Shown in pieces: positions 1 through 5,954 of a stretch of 7,570 nt of DNA. The notes beneath the pieces are model-generated. The model did no database searches. It had not been told where the DNA came from and was given only the letters and a program-made list of their open reading frames with translations. The stretch lies in the NCBI GenBank assembly GCA_003446295.1, contig DMBB01000192.1, forward strand, positions 1 to 7,570. The letters run 5' to 3'. How positions within the stretch are numbered: the first letter of the stretch is position 1; every line of letters begins with the position of its first letter. The translations under genes were made by a program, and so were the position numbers. This DNA is from Erysipelotrichaceae bacterium. Its GTDB lineage: Bacteria > Bacillota_I > Bacilli_A > Erysipelotrichales > Erysipelotrichaceae.

Positions 1-180
1 GCAGAACTTGCCGTTCATCAGATGGTAGAAATCATCCTGCTGTGGCGTACGTTTAAGCAAAAAGGTGTCGCCCGGTTTGAAGAACGGGCACGGGCCGGAC
101 TTAGGATCTGCCAGATACTGCTCCTGAAGCTCCGGAAAGCACTTCGTTTCCAGAACGGTTATTCTGCATTCATGCTGCAT
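1..180 (-). CDS. TIGR04076-family protein, N-terminal 60 residues (3' end outside window)
   Basis: I read this frame directly from the sequence; it is too short and truncated to stand out as an ORF. It begins with ATG at 180, with AAGGAG nine bases upstream, and stays open to the window edge. The 60 visible residues start MQHECRITVLETKCFPELQE. They then hold a segment rich in Gly, Pro and Phe around a GPCPFFKPGD motif (residues about 29-38) and end in NGKFC. A Cys/Pro-rich CPxFKxG core followed by an FC pair is the pattern I associate with TIGR04076 proteins, small cytosolic proteins of unknown function. The gene starts 21 bases after the nitroreductase stop, so the two are probably co-transcribed. 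No enzymatic role can be assigned. The family call is from memory of the motif, and the missing C-terminal half would settle it. Confidence 0.7.
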   Translation of the reverse strand, partial: MQHECRITVLETKCFPELQEQYLADPKSGPCPFFKPGDTFLLKRTPQQDDFYHLMNGKFC

Positions 181-201
181 GGCTGAATTCTCCTTGCATG
201 G

Positions 202-735
202 TCAATATTTCTCGTAATGTACGTTCTCGGTGTGCAGGTCGGCATCCGTGTAAGCCCTCTTTTCTTCTGCCTTCTCACCGATAGCGACAAGGTTCAGCAC
301 GGTATAGCCATCCGGCACACCAAGCAGCGATCTGATCTCCTGATCAGATGTGCCTCGCTGCCCCATGCGGTTCCGGATATGGACCCAGCACGCCCCAAGC
401 CCATACTGTTCTACGGCGAGCAGAATGTAGGCAGACGCTATTGCACCGTCCTCGATCCAGAATTCGGCCTGACGCTTGTCCGCCGTCCTGACCATGACGA
501 CGATCACAGCATCCGCGCCGTTTATCTGGGAGCCGCCCATCTGCTTGCAGGCTCCGATCTTCCGGATCATATCCTTGTCGCGCACAACAACGTATTCTAC
601 CGGCTTATGACCGAAGGATGTCGGCGCAGTCAGGGCAACCTTCATGATCTCCTGGATCACTTCATCGTCAATGTGGGCAGTGCCATACCTGCGTACAGAG
701 CGCCGTTTTCTTGTAAGCTCATATAATTCGTTCAT
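202..735 (-). CDS. Nitroreductase-family FMN-dependent oxidoreductase, short form (177 aa)
   Basis: This is a cytosolic flavoprotein of the nitroreductase superfamily, whose members use NAD(P)H and FMN to reduce nitro groups, quinones or other electron acceptors; the substrate cannot be told from sequence. The N-terminus has the FMN-phosphate-binding pattern RRSVRRY (residues 11-17). Next come TAPTSFGHKPVEYVVV (about 37-52, the usual APSxxNxQPW region) and the central helix with WIEDGAIASAYILLAVEQYGLGACWV (about 93-118). The C-terminus has the family NLVAIGEKAEEK strand (about 148-159), where FMN-contacting residues usually lie. The WVHIRNR segment after GLGAC resembles a subgroup of small nitroreductases common in anaerobes. 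The ATG at 735 has AAGGA eight bases upstream. The gene starts 18 bases after the zinc-ribbon gene and ends 21 bases before the TIGR04076 gene. Length is typical for the short subgroup. The family is confident, the substrate unknown. Confidence 0.92.
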   Translation of the reverse strand: MNELYELTRKRRSVRRYGTAHIDDEVIQEIMKVALTAPTSFGHKPVEYVVVRDKDMIRKIGACKQMGGSQINGADAVIVVMVRTADKRQAEFWIEDGAIASAYILLAVEQYGLGACWVHIRNRMGQRGTSDQEIRSLLGVPDGYTVLNLVAIGEKAEEKRAYTDADLHTENVHYEKY

Positions 736-753
736 TGCTGTGTTCCTTCTTTC

Positions 754-951
754 TCAATCATCAAAGATGGCATCCACCGCTTCCATCTCATCCACCCAGG
801 AAGGATCGTATTTGGAGCCTTTCATCGGCAAACCGCAGTGAGGACAGGTTTTATATGGTTTGCCGGAACGATAGCCGCATAAAGAGCATTCGTACTCATC
901 TTTACGGAATAGATGGGTTCTCTGAATCCAATGGGCAGATCTCTTCTTCAT
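754..951 (-). CDS. Small zinc-ribbon / rubredoxin-like protein (65 aa)
   Basis: The 65-residue protein has two CxxC knuckles, C22-x2-C25 and C36-x2-C39, the second in a CPHCG context. The ten-residue spacing between them is compatible with a zinc ribbon or a rubredoxin-like single-metal site. The N-terminus (MKKRSAHWIQRTHLFR) is basic. The C-terminal 15 residues are acidic and end in DD. There is no signal peptide or membrane segment. The start at 951 is supported by GAAGGA about eight bases upstream and by an ATGA overlap with the stop of the WYL remnant, a sign of former translational coupling. Being directly upstream of a nitroreductase makes an electron-transfer or metal-site accessory role attractive, but that is inference. 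Metal-binding capacity is clear; the exact function is not. Confidence 0.8.
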   Translation of the reverse strand: MKKRSAHWIQRTHLFRKDEYECSLCGYRSGKPYKTCPHCGLPMKGSKYDPSWVDEMEAVDAIFDD

Positions 952-1217
952 GGCTTTAGTCCTTCAGCCGCCTTCAGCACCATCTGACGATATTCTTCCT
1001 TTACTTCTGCCGGTCCGTTGATGACAACCTTTCCGCCGAAAACGAACACCTAGGAATAAAACACAGTCCCAGGAACAACATCCGTTTCGACACGGAAGTT
1101 TTCCATGTCATAGGCGTAGGTGGTGACGTCCTTGCCGAACTTGTCCAGGATCGCATCCATCAGATCGTTCGCACAGCTCAAAAGATGAGATCAAACGGAC
1201 TTTTTACGTTCTGTCAT
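948..1217 (-). pseudogene. Decayed WYL-domain transcriptional regulator: start and C-terminal tail kept, middle deleted, two in-frame stops
   Basis: One frame runs from ATG 1217 to TGA 948-950 (89 codons) with stops at codon 9 (TGA, 1191-1193) and codon 56 (TAG, 1050-1052). The first residues, MTERKKSV, resemble the start of HTH/WYL regulators. From about codon 14 the frame reads CANDLMDAILDKFGKDV, then a strand with ENFRVETDV, then TVFYS-stop-VFVFGGKVVI and a terminal helix VKEEYRQMVLKAAEGL. That is the order of the last quarter of a WYL domain, where the pattern is FYGWVFxFGGKxxIxxPxxVxxEY. The TAG sits exactly where the family has Trp, so it is most simply a TGG to TAG change. Intact WYL regulators are about 300 residues, so the HTH and most of the WYL domain are gone. 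The TGA overlaps the zinc-ribbon ATG, showing that it once headed that operon. Family assignment is by eye. Confidence 0.65.
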
Positions 1218-1227
1218 CCTCTGATTT

Positions 1228-1286
1228 TTCCCTCAATTTTTAACTACAAGGGGTCTGAAACGGGCGGTTCCCTCAGTATTAACTAC
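1228..1286. repeat. Pair of imperfect ~19-bp direct repeats, 40 bases apart
   Basis: On the minus strand, GTAGTTAAAAATTGAGGGAA (1228-1247) and GTAGTTAATACTGAGGGAA (1268-1286) match at both ends and differ by one gap and a few central bases. They lie just upstream of the start of the WYL remnant and downstream of the rpsI terminator, in the non-coding stretch 1218-1345. I recognise no coding sequence there. They could be paired operators for the lost regulator or the worn end of a mobile element; the sequence alone does not decide. Confidence 0.55.
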
Positions 1287-1294
1287 TTTTTTCT

Positions 1295-1319
1295 CGTCAG
1301 ATTTCGTCAGATTTTGTCA
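1295..1319. repeat. Short 10-bp tandem repeat (CGTCAGATTT twice, then a partial third)
   Basis: On the plus strand CGTCAGATTT occurs exactly twice in tandem (1295-1304 and 1305-1314), followed by a degenerate TGTCA. It is AT-rich intergenic sequence between the rpsI terminator and the WYL remnant. No function is evident; replication slippage explains it adequately. Confidence 0.5.
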
Positions 1320-1345
1320 AAACAAATCAAAAAGATTTTGGAAAG

Positions 1346-1380
1346 AAAAAACCCGGAAACGTTGAATTTCCAGGCTTTTT
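1346..1380 (-). terminator. Intrinsic terminator of the rplM-rpsI transcript
   Basis: On the minus strand, 20 bases after the rpsI stop, a 14-bp stem (1367-1380 pairing with 1346-1359, two G-U wobbles) encloses a 7-base loop. The GC core is CCTGG/CCGGG, and the 3' arm finishes in a run of six T. Because the stem is flanked by A and T runs on both sides, it could also stop plus-strand transcription, although no plus-strand gene approaches it. Confidence 0.9.
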
Positions 1381-1400
1381 CGATAATCTCTTGTTCTCGA

Positions 1401-1808
1401 TTAACGCTTGCTGTACTGCGGAGCGCGTCTTGCACCTTTGAGACCGTACTTCTTACGTTCCTTAGCACGGGAATCACGAGTCAGGAAGCCTGCCTTTTTC
1501 AGTGCCGGACGATAGTCAGCACTTGCTTCAAGCAGAGCACGTGCAATACCATGACGCATTGCACCAGCCTGTCCTGTGTAGCCGCCGCCTCTGACATTGA
1601 TCTTGATGTCGAACTGACCAGCTGTTTCTGTGAGAACCAGCGGGCTGTTGACGATCATTCTCAGAGTAGCCTGAGGAAGATATTCTTCCAGAGATTTTCC
1701 GTTAACTGTAATAACGCCTGTACCCGGAGTCATGAAGACACGAGCAGTGGACTGCTTACGGCGTCCGGTTCCGATATAAGTGACCGTACTTCTCTTTTTC
1801 GTTGCCAT
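1401..1808 (-). CDS. rpsI: 30S ribosomal protein S9 (uS9)
   Basis: S9 binds the 3' major (head) domain of 16S rRNA, and its C-terminal tail reaches the P-site tRNA. The 135-residue product has the family signatures in order: [19 protein letters not shown] (residues about 11-29), GKSLEEYLP, the strand [20 protein letters not shown] (about 66-85), the helix HGIARALLE, and the basic tail ending [10 protein letters not shown]. Length is normal for Bacillota with a short N-terminal extension ([10 protein letters not shown]). The ATG at 1808 has AAGGAGG about 11 bases upstream, partly formed by the rplM stop codon region. Only 16 bases separate it from rplM, so the two are co-transcribed and likely share the feedback control of the rplM leader. 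The strong terminator at 1346-1380 ends the unit. Confidence 0.98.
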   Translation of the reverse strand: MATKKRSTVTYIGTGRRKQSTARVFMTPGTGVITVNGKSLEEYLPQATLRMIVNSPLVLTETAGQFDIKINVRGGGYTGQAGAMRHGIARALLEASADYRPALKKAGFLTRDSRAKERKKYGLKGARRAPQYSKR

Positions 1809-1824
1809 TTAATCCATCTCCTCC

Positions 1825-2262
1825 TTAGTCCTTGATCTTCATTTCGATCGGCTTCTGAGCCGCATGCGGGTGTTCAGGTCCTTCATAAACAAATACATGT
1901 TTACGCATTACATCACCGAGTTTGTTGTGAGGGAGCATTCCCTTGATCGCCTTTTCGACCCATTCAACAGTATACTTTTCACGCATAACTTTTGTGGATC
2001 TGACGCGGAGTCCGCCCGGATACATGGAATGACTGAAATAGAATTTCTTCTCATCCTGGTCACCAGTGATCTTGATCTTTTCCGCATTGATGACGATGAC
2101 ATAGTCACCGCAGTCGACATTAGGCGTATATGTCGGCTTGTTCTTACCTCTTAATACAGTTGCAACCTGGGAAGCAAGACGACCCAGTGTGCAGTCTGTC
2201 GCATCAACGACATACCATTGACGGACAACTTCTTTCGGTTTGAGCATTGTTGTCTGACGCAT
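1825..2262 (-). CDS. rplM: 50S ribosomal protein L13 (uL13)
   Basis: L13 is an early-assembling protein of the large subunit that binds domain II of 23S rRNA. The 145-residue product contains RQWYVVDATDCTLGRLAS (about 14-31), the LRGKNKPTYTPNVDCGDYVIVINAEKI block (about 37-63), YPGGL (about 81-85), AIKGMLPHNKLG (about 109-120) and EHPHAAQKP near the C-terminus, all family hallmarks. The start MRQTTM matches the usual Bacillota MRTTxM beginning. AGGAGG lies 12 bases upstream of the ATG at 2262, directly behind the second leader hairpin. It is first in a two-gene transcript with rpsI, driven by the promoter at 2321-2349 and possibly also by read-through from truA, since no solid terminator separates them. 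Confidence 0.98.
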   Translation of the reverse strand: MRQTTMLKPKEVVRQWYVVDATDCTLGRLASQVATVLRGKNKPTYTPNVDCGDYVIVINAEKIKITGDQDEKKFYFSHSMYPGGLRVRSTKVMREKYTVEWVEKAIKGMLPHNKLGDVMRKHVFVYEGPEHPHAAQKPIEMKIKD

Positions 2263-2314
2263 AATAGCTTACTACCTCCTATGTAGTTTCCGGGGCTACA
2301 TGGCTGGTTAGCCG
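2263..2314 (-). promoter_or_regulatory. Putative ribosomal-protein (L13-type) 5' leader of rplM-rpsI
   Basis: The predicted transcript start (about 2313-2314) falls right at the first of two adjacent hairpins. The first is GGCT-AACC-AGCC (2302-2313). The second is ATGTAG with a 9-base loop and CTACAT (2281-2301). The second hairpin abuts the AGGAGG ribosome binding site (2275-2280) with no gap. A Rfam family, L13_leader, precedes rplM in Bacillota and is thought to mediate autogenous control. Position and compact form fit that family, but I have not matched its consensus base by base, so function is inference. The structure itself is seen directly. Confidence 0.55.
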
Positions 2315-2320
2315 AATTAC

Positions 2321-2349
2321 ATTCTAGTTTGGCAAGGGCCTTTCGTCAA
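2321..2349 (-). promoter_or_regulatory. Sigma-A-type promoter for rplM-rpsI
   Basis: On the minus strand, TTGACG (2344-2349) and TAGAAT (2321-2326) are separated by exactly 17 bases. Each is one mismatch from consensus. It lies in the truA-rplM gap, 22 bases after the truA stop, and predicts a start near 2313-2314, immediately at the leader hairpin. This makes rplM-rpsI independently transcribed from the ECF-truA genes. Confidence 0.8.
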
Positions 2350-2371
2350 CAAAAAGTTTCAGTTTTTTCGC

Positions 2372-3406
2372 TTAACGAGCGACTATTTCGCAGTCTTCGG
2401 AAAGTTCGTGTTCTTTCAGATATTCTGAGACATCCGGCAGCATTTCTTCTGCCTGTCCCAGATCGTTTTCATCATCAACGATCAGCCTGGCAGGACTGTT
2501 TTTCTGAGGGCATTCCAGGATCCCCGTCACCCTCTGGCCATGGCGTTCTGTCATCACATAGAACAGTTCCGGCCTGTCTGCATTCAGTTCTTCCAGCCGG
2601 TACCAGTCCGGTACGACATCACTTCTCAGGTATTCACGGATCATCATCTCATCCGTCATGCCGAGAATATCGAAGTAGCTGACTTCCATCAGGGTCAGTC
2701 CCTCAGGCTTGGCGTTTCTTCTGTCCACGCGCTTTGACCGTGCTTCCAGCATTTCATTCAGTTCTTCAGGAGTCATTCTATGCCTGCCGACTTCCATCAG
2801 CTGGGCAGTCATCATCCTGACCATGTATCTCAGAAAGCCTTTTCCCGTAAACGACAGCACAAGCTGGCTGCCTTCCCTGCGGAAGTCGATCGAATCGACC
2901 GTACGGACCTGGTCCTTGATCTCTTTCAGCGGCGTTGAATTCAGAGAAGTAAAGTCATGTGTCCCGACCAGATACAGGGAAGCCTGTTTCATCAGGTCAA
3001 CATCCAGATCATAGGGACACTGATACGCATAGTCCTTGGAAAATACATCATACTCCCCGAGATTGATGCGGTATTCATAGCATTTGGAACGCACACAGAA
3101 ACGTGCGTGGAAGAATTTCGGTGCTTCTTCTGTCTGACGGATGTGAATATCATCGGGCAGACGGCTGTTGATCGCGCCTGTCCATTTTCTCGGTTTCATG
3201 ACCGTATCCGTATCAAAATGGAATACCTGTCCCCAGGCATTCACGCCGGCATCTGTTCTGCCGGATGCAGTGATATGGACCGGTACATGTGTGATCTCAC
3301 TGATTGCGCGTTCAATATGATCCTGGACACTGTTTCCATCAGGCTGCATCTGCCATCCGGAATAATGAGAACCGACGTACGCAACTGTGCACTTATACCG
3401 TTTCAT
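2372..3406 (-). CDS. truA: tRNA pseudouridine(38-40) synthase TruA with ~100-residue C-terminal extension
   Basis: TruA isomerises uridines 38-40 in the anticodon arm of tRNAs. I choose ATG 3406, not the upstream in-frame ATG at 3445: MKRYKCTVAYVGSHYSGWQ is the family start, and this ATG forms an ATGA overlap with the ecfT stop. No good Shine-Dalgarno precedes it, suggesting translation by re-initiation after ecfT. Residues 48-64 hold SGRTDAGVNAWGQVFHF with the catalytic Asp at 52. Later blocks are INSRLPDDI (79-87), FHARF (99-103), YEYRI (110-114), GTHDFTSLNS (148-157), FTGKGFLRYMVRMM (186-199) and AKPEGLTLMEVSY (232-244), which is where the family normally ends. About 100 further residues (245-344) follow, acidic and of mixed strand/helix character, which I do not recognise. 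Total length is 344 against roughly 245-270 for usual TruA. Confidence 0.95.
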   Translation of the reverse strand: MKRYKCTVAYVGSHYSGWQMQPDGNSVQDHIERAISEITHVPVHITASGRTDAGVNAWGQVFHFDTDTVMKPRKWTGAINSRLPDDIHIRQTEEAPKFFHARFCVRSKCYEYRINLGEYDVFSKDYAYQCPYDLDVDLMKQASLYLVGTHDFTSLNSTPLKEIKDQVRTVDSIDFRREGSQLVLSFTGKGFLRYMVRMMTAQLMEVGRHRMTPEELNEMLEARSKRVDRRNAKPEGLTLMEVSYFDILGMTDEMMIREYLRSDVVPDWYRLEELNADRPELFYVMTERHGQRVTGILECPQKNSPARLIVDDENDLGQAEEMLPDVSEYLKEHELSEDCEIVAR

Positions 3407-4203
3407 CTGAAATACGAGAGCCAGATCATGCACGCAAGCACGCACACAGCACCAAGCAGAAGAATATAGTCTCTTGAATGCATTTTCAGCACCTTGTATC
3501 TGGTACGTGTTTCTCCCGGCGCGTATCCTCTCGCCTCCATGGCATTTGCCAGATCATCCGCTCTTTGGAAAGCGGAAACAAACAGCGGAACGATCAGTGA
3601 AAGGATCGCCATGATCCTTTCCATCATCTTTCCTTCTTTCAGGTCGACGCCCCTGCTCTCCTGTGCCTTCATGATCTTCTGCGTTTCTTCGATCAGATCA
3701 GGAATAAAGCGCAGAGCGATACTGATCAGCATCGCGATCTCATGGGCAGGTACGCCGATCTTTCTGAACGGTGACAGAAGGTCTTCAATACCCAAAGTCA
3801 TATCCAGCGGTTTGGTTGTCGCTGTCAGACATGTCGTGATCATGATCATGAGCAGCAGACGGACAACGATATACGCTGTCTGCAGCAGTGCATCACTGTA
3901 GATCGTAAAGCTTCCGATCGTCAGGAGCAGTGTGCCTGTCTTGATCACAAAGCAGTTGATCACCATCAGGAACAGCATCATGAACATCATCGGCTTCATG
4001 GACTTCCAGATAAACTTAAACGACAGTCTGGACAGCAGGATCATGCCTGCCGCAATGACGAACAGGACACCGTATCCAGTCCAGCCGGACGGGAAGAATA
4101 CAGCGATCATCACGATCAGCATTGCGCCGATCTTCGCCCTGGGATCCATCTTATGGACCGGTGAATCCAGAGGCATGTAGCGTCCAAGCGTAAAATTACC
4201 CAT
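3403..4203 (-). CDS. ecfT: ECF transporter transmembrane component EcfT
   Basis: EcfT is the membrane scaffold of energy-coupling factor (ECF) transporters. It joins the two ATPases to exchangeable substrate-binding S-components for vitamins or metals. The 266-residue protein has hydrophobic segments at about 24-37, 41-58, 72-88, 103-126 and 245-264. Between the last two lie the cytoplasmic coupling helices with the paired signature triplets SRG (183-185, in AQESRGVDL) and ARG (224-226, in AMEARGYAPG), which dock on the ATPases. The N-terminal LDSPVHKMDPRAKI is also typical. ATG 4203 lies inside the end of ecfA2 (8-base overlap, ATGGGTAA) with AGGTGA just upstream. No S-component gene is in the window, so it presumably serves several encoded elsewhere (group II arrangement). 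Confidence 0.96.
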   Translation of the reverse strand: MGNFTLGRYMPLDSPVHKMDPRAKIGAMLIVMIAVFFPSGWTGYGVLFVIAAGMILLSRLSFKFIWKSMKPMMFMMLFLMVINCFVIKTGTLLLTIGSFTIYSDALLQTAYIVVRLLLMIMITTCLTATTKPLDMTLGIEDLLSPFRKIGVPAHEIAMLISIALRFIPDLIEETQKIMKAQESRGVDLKEGKMMERIMAILSLIVPLFVSAFQRADDLANAMEARGYAPGETRTRYKVLKMHSRDYILLLGAVCVLACMIWLSYFR

Positions 4204-5053
4204 GTTTCACCTGCCTTGCGATGCATTTCGCCAATGCCTGTACATCGCGTATTTCATCACCGATCTTGAATCCCTTTTCCTTCAGCATCGTCTTCATGCG
4301 GATGATATCCGGCGGAAGGATATGCAGTTCAATGCACTGCTCGGGATGTGAGAAGAACTCATCAACGCTCTGCTGCAGCTTGACCTTTCCGTGTTCCATG
4401 ACGACGACCTCGTCGCAATAGTTATATACCTGCTCCATGTCATGCGTAACGATCAGGATCGTTTTGTGCATATCACGGTTCAGACGCTTGAACAGCTTCA
4501 TCATTTCGACCGTTCCCTGCGGATCGAGTCCGGCAGTCGGTTCATCCAGAACAAGTACTGAAGGATCCATCGCAAGGATACCGGCGATCGCAACTCTGCG
4601 CTTCTGGCCGCCGGAAAGCTCGAGCGGACTGCGCTCGGCATAGGAAGGATCGATTCCGACAAGTTTCAGGACTTCCAGAGATTTCTTCTCCGCTTCTTCC
4701 TCACTCACGCCGAAATTCTTCGGCCCGAAGGATACATCCTTCAGGATCGTTTCTTCAAACAGCTGGTATTCAGGGAACTGAAAGACCAGGCCGACGTCCT
4801 TGCGGAGTGACTTCAGTCCCTTGGGACGTGTGCCTGCTTCGATCTTTCTGTCCAGAACGTAGACTGTTCCGGAAGACGGCAGCAGCAATGCATTCAGGTG
4901 CTGCACGAGCGTGCTCTTTCCTGAGCCTGTCTGCCCGATCACAGCTGTGATCTTTCCTTCCTTCAGGGTCAGGTCAATGTCATACAACGCCTGATAACGG
5001 AATGGCGTGCCGTCACTGTAGATATGGCTTACCTGTTCAAATGCAATCGGCAT
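4196..5053 (-). CDS. ecfA2: ECF transporter ATP-binding subunit EcfA2
   Basis: This is the second ABC ATPase of the ECF module; it hydrolyses ATP as a heterodimer with EcfA1 on the cytoplasmic face of EcfT. The 285 residues contain Walker A GQTGSGKST (40-48), the Q-loop in FQFPEYQLFEET (91-102), which is characteristic of the EcfA2 paralogue, signature LSGGQ (146-150), Walker B VLVLDEP (166-172), the D-loop in GLDP (175-178) and the switch His204 in THD. All catalytic residues are present. The C-terminal region after about 215 is the ECF-specific extension. ATG 5053 lies within the 3' end of ecfA1 (25-base overlap), with AAGGAG about 13 bases upstream and a closer weak GGAAG, so coupled translation is likely. 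Confidence 0.97.
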   Translation of the reverse strand: MPIAFEQVSHIYSDGTPFRYQALYDIDLTLKEGKITAVIGQTGSGKSTLVQHLNALLLPSSGTVYVLDRKIEAGTRPKGLKSLRKDVGLVFQFPEYQLFEETILKDVSFGPKNFGVSEEEAEKKSLEVLKLVGIDPSYAERSPLELSGGQKRRVAIAGILAMDPSVLVLDEPTAGLDPQGTVEMMKLFKRLNRDMHKTILIVTHDMEQVYNYCDEVVVMEHGKVKLQQSVDEFFSHPEQCIELHILPPDIIRMKTMLKEKGFKIGDEIRDVQALAKCIARQVKHG

Positions 5054-5856
5054 AACGCTTCCACCACTCCTTCCATCGTTATTTCATCCCCGGTACTGAC
5101 ACCGTGCTTCTTCAGCTGTTCGGACAGCTGCAGGGCAAACGGCAGCTCCAGGTGCATATTCTTGAGTCTTTCAGACTGTGCAAAGATCTCTCTCGGCGTA
5201 CCGGTCATTGCGACCTTTCCCTGGTCGAGTACGATGACCGCATCGCTTCCGGTCACTTCATCAACATCATGCGTGATGGAAACGATGGTCAGTCCGCTCT
5301 CTTTGTGCAGTTCCATAATGACACGCTTGATCTCATCCTTGCCCTGGGGATCCAGCATGCTGGTAGCCTCGTCAAAGATCAGGATCTCAGGCTTCATTGC
5401 AAGCACGCCGGCGATCGCGACTCTCTGTTTCTGACCGCCCGAAAGATGCGTCGGTTCTGTATTCAGATACGCCGTCATACCTGTACGGGCAGCGAATTCT
5501 TCAATAATGCCGTCCATTTCCGGCTGCGGCACACAATGGTTTTCCAAACCGAAGGCAATATCGTCACGTACGGTCGATCCGATGAACTGATTGTCAGGAT
5601 TCTGGAATACGATGCCGATGCGGCGGCGGAGCGCATGAAGATTCTCATCATTCAGTTCCATTCCGTCAATGACGATCGTCCCCTTCTCTTTTTCCAGAAG
5701 GCCGGCAAGGAGTTTGGCAACAGTCGACTTGCCGCTTCCGTTATGACCGATCAGGGTCGTATATGATCCTTTCTCAATGGAAAATGACACCCCCTGTACA
5801 GCAGGTGTTTCTCCGTCATATGAGAAAGTCAGGTCTTTTACTTCAATAACGCTCAT
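5029..5856 (-). CDS. ecfA1: ECF transporter ATP-binding subunit EcfA1
   Basis: This is the first ATPase of the ECF energy module and partner of EcfA2. The 275 residues contain Walker A GHNGSGKST (37-45), the Q-loop in the EcfA1-type FQNPDNQFIGSTV (84-96), signature LSGGQKQR (138-145), Walker B ILIFDE (158-163), D-loop SMLDP (166-170) and switch His196 in THD, so the active sites look intact. Walker B is followed by AT, not the usual PT (FDEATSMLD), as is common in this paralogue. The start ATG 5856 has AAAGGAGG only four bases upstream, a strong but close site. It is the first gene of the unit driven from the promoter at 5880-5907. In many Bacillota rpoA-rplQ lie just upstream; here an unrelated repeat protein does. 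Confidence 0.97.
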   Translation of the reverse strand: MSVIEVKDLTFSYDGETPAVQGVSFSIEKGSYTTLIGHNGSGKSTVAKLLAGLLEKEKGTIVIDGMELNDENLHALRRRIGIVFQNPDNQFIGSTVRDDIAFGLENHCVPQPEMDGIIEEFAARTGMTAYLNTEPTHLSGGQKQRVAIAGVLAMKPEILIFDEATSMLDPQGKDEIKRVIMELHKESGLTIVSITHDVDEVTGSDAVIVLDQGKVAMTGTPREIFAQSERLKNMHLELPFALQLSEQLKKHGVSTGDEITMEGVVEALCRLHLNR

Positions 5857-5879
5857 GGAGCCTCCTTTAGAACCATACC

Positions 5880-5907
5880 ATTATATTACAAAATATGCAG
5901 TTGTCAT
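5880..5907 (-). promoter_or_regulatory. Sigma-A-type promoter for ecfA1-ecfA2-ecfT-truA
   Basis: On the minus strand, ATGACA (5902-5907, one mismatch from TTGACA) and a perfect TATAAT (5880-5885) are 16 bases apart. It sits in the 62 bases between the upstream terminator and the ecfA1 start. The predicted 5' leader is short, under 20 bases, leaving no room for a riboswitch. Confidence 0.75.
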
Positions 5908-5918
5908 CTGTATGACCC

Positions 5919-5945
5919 AAAAAGAAAAAGCCTCCGTTTGGAGGC
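5919..5945 (-). terminator. Intrinsic terminator after the repeat-rich membrane protein gene
   Basis: On the minus strand the perfect stem GCCTCC-AAAC-GGAGGC (5930-5945) is followed by TTTTTCTTTTT (5919-5929), starting nine bases after the stop at 5955. It separates that gene from the ecfA1 promoter immediately downstream. Confidence 0.92.
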
Positions 5946-5954
5946 TCTGGTCTG

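Noticed and set aside
1191..1193. UGA read as tryptophan to rescue the first stop in the WYL remnant
   Set aside because: Several intact genes in the window end in TGA at their family-expected ends, and the second stop is TAG, so recoding would not restore the gene.
1315..1320. Perfect TTGACA on the minus strand as a -35 for the WYL-remnant operon
   Set aside because: No -10-like hexamer lies 16-18 bases downstream; the nearest TTAATA is over 30 bases away.
1185..1835. Plus-strand open frame of 216 codons across the rpsI region
   Set aside because: It runs antisense through rpsI and its terminator and has no recognisable domain; the minus-strand frame is clearly S9.
2296..2301. ATG-TAG minimal start-stop in the rplM leader
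   Set aside because: No Shine-Dalgarno precedes it and the six bases are one arm of a hairpin, which explains them better.
2350..2371. A-run/T-run pairing after truA as a possible terminator
   Set aside because: Only about five A-T pairs with no GC core; too weak to call, and the T run merges into the rplM -35 region.
3407..3445. Upstream in-frame ATG that would add 13 residues to TruA
   Set aside because: The added residues do not belong to the TruA family, no ribosome site precedes it, and the ATG at 3406 overlaps the ecfT stop as ATGA.
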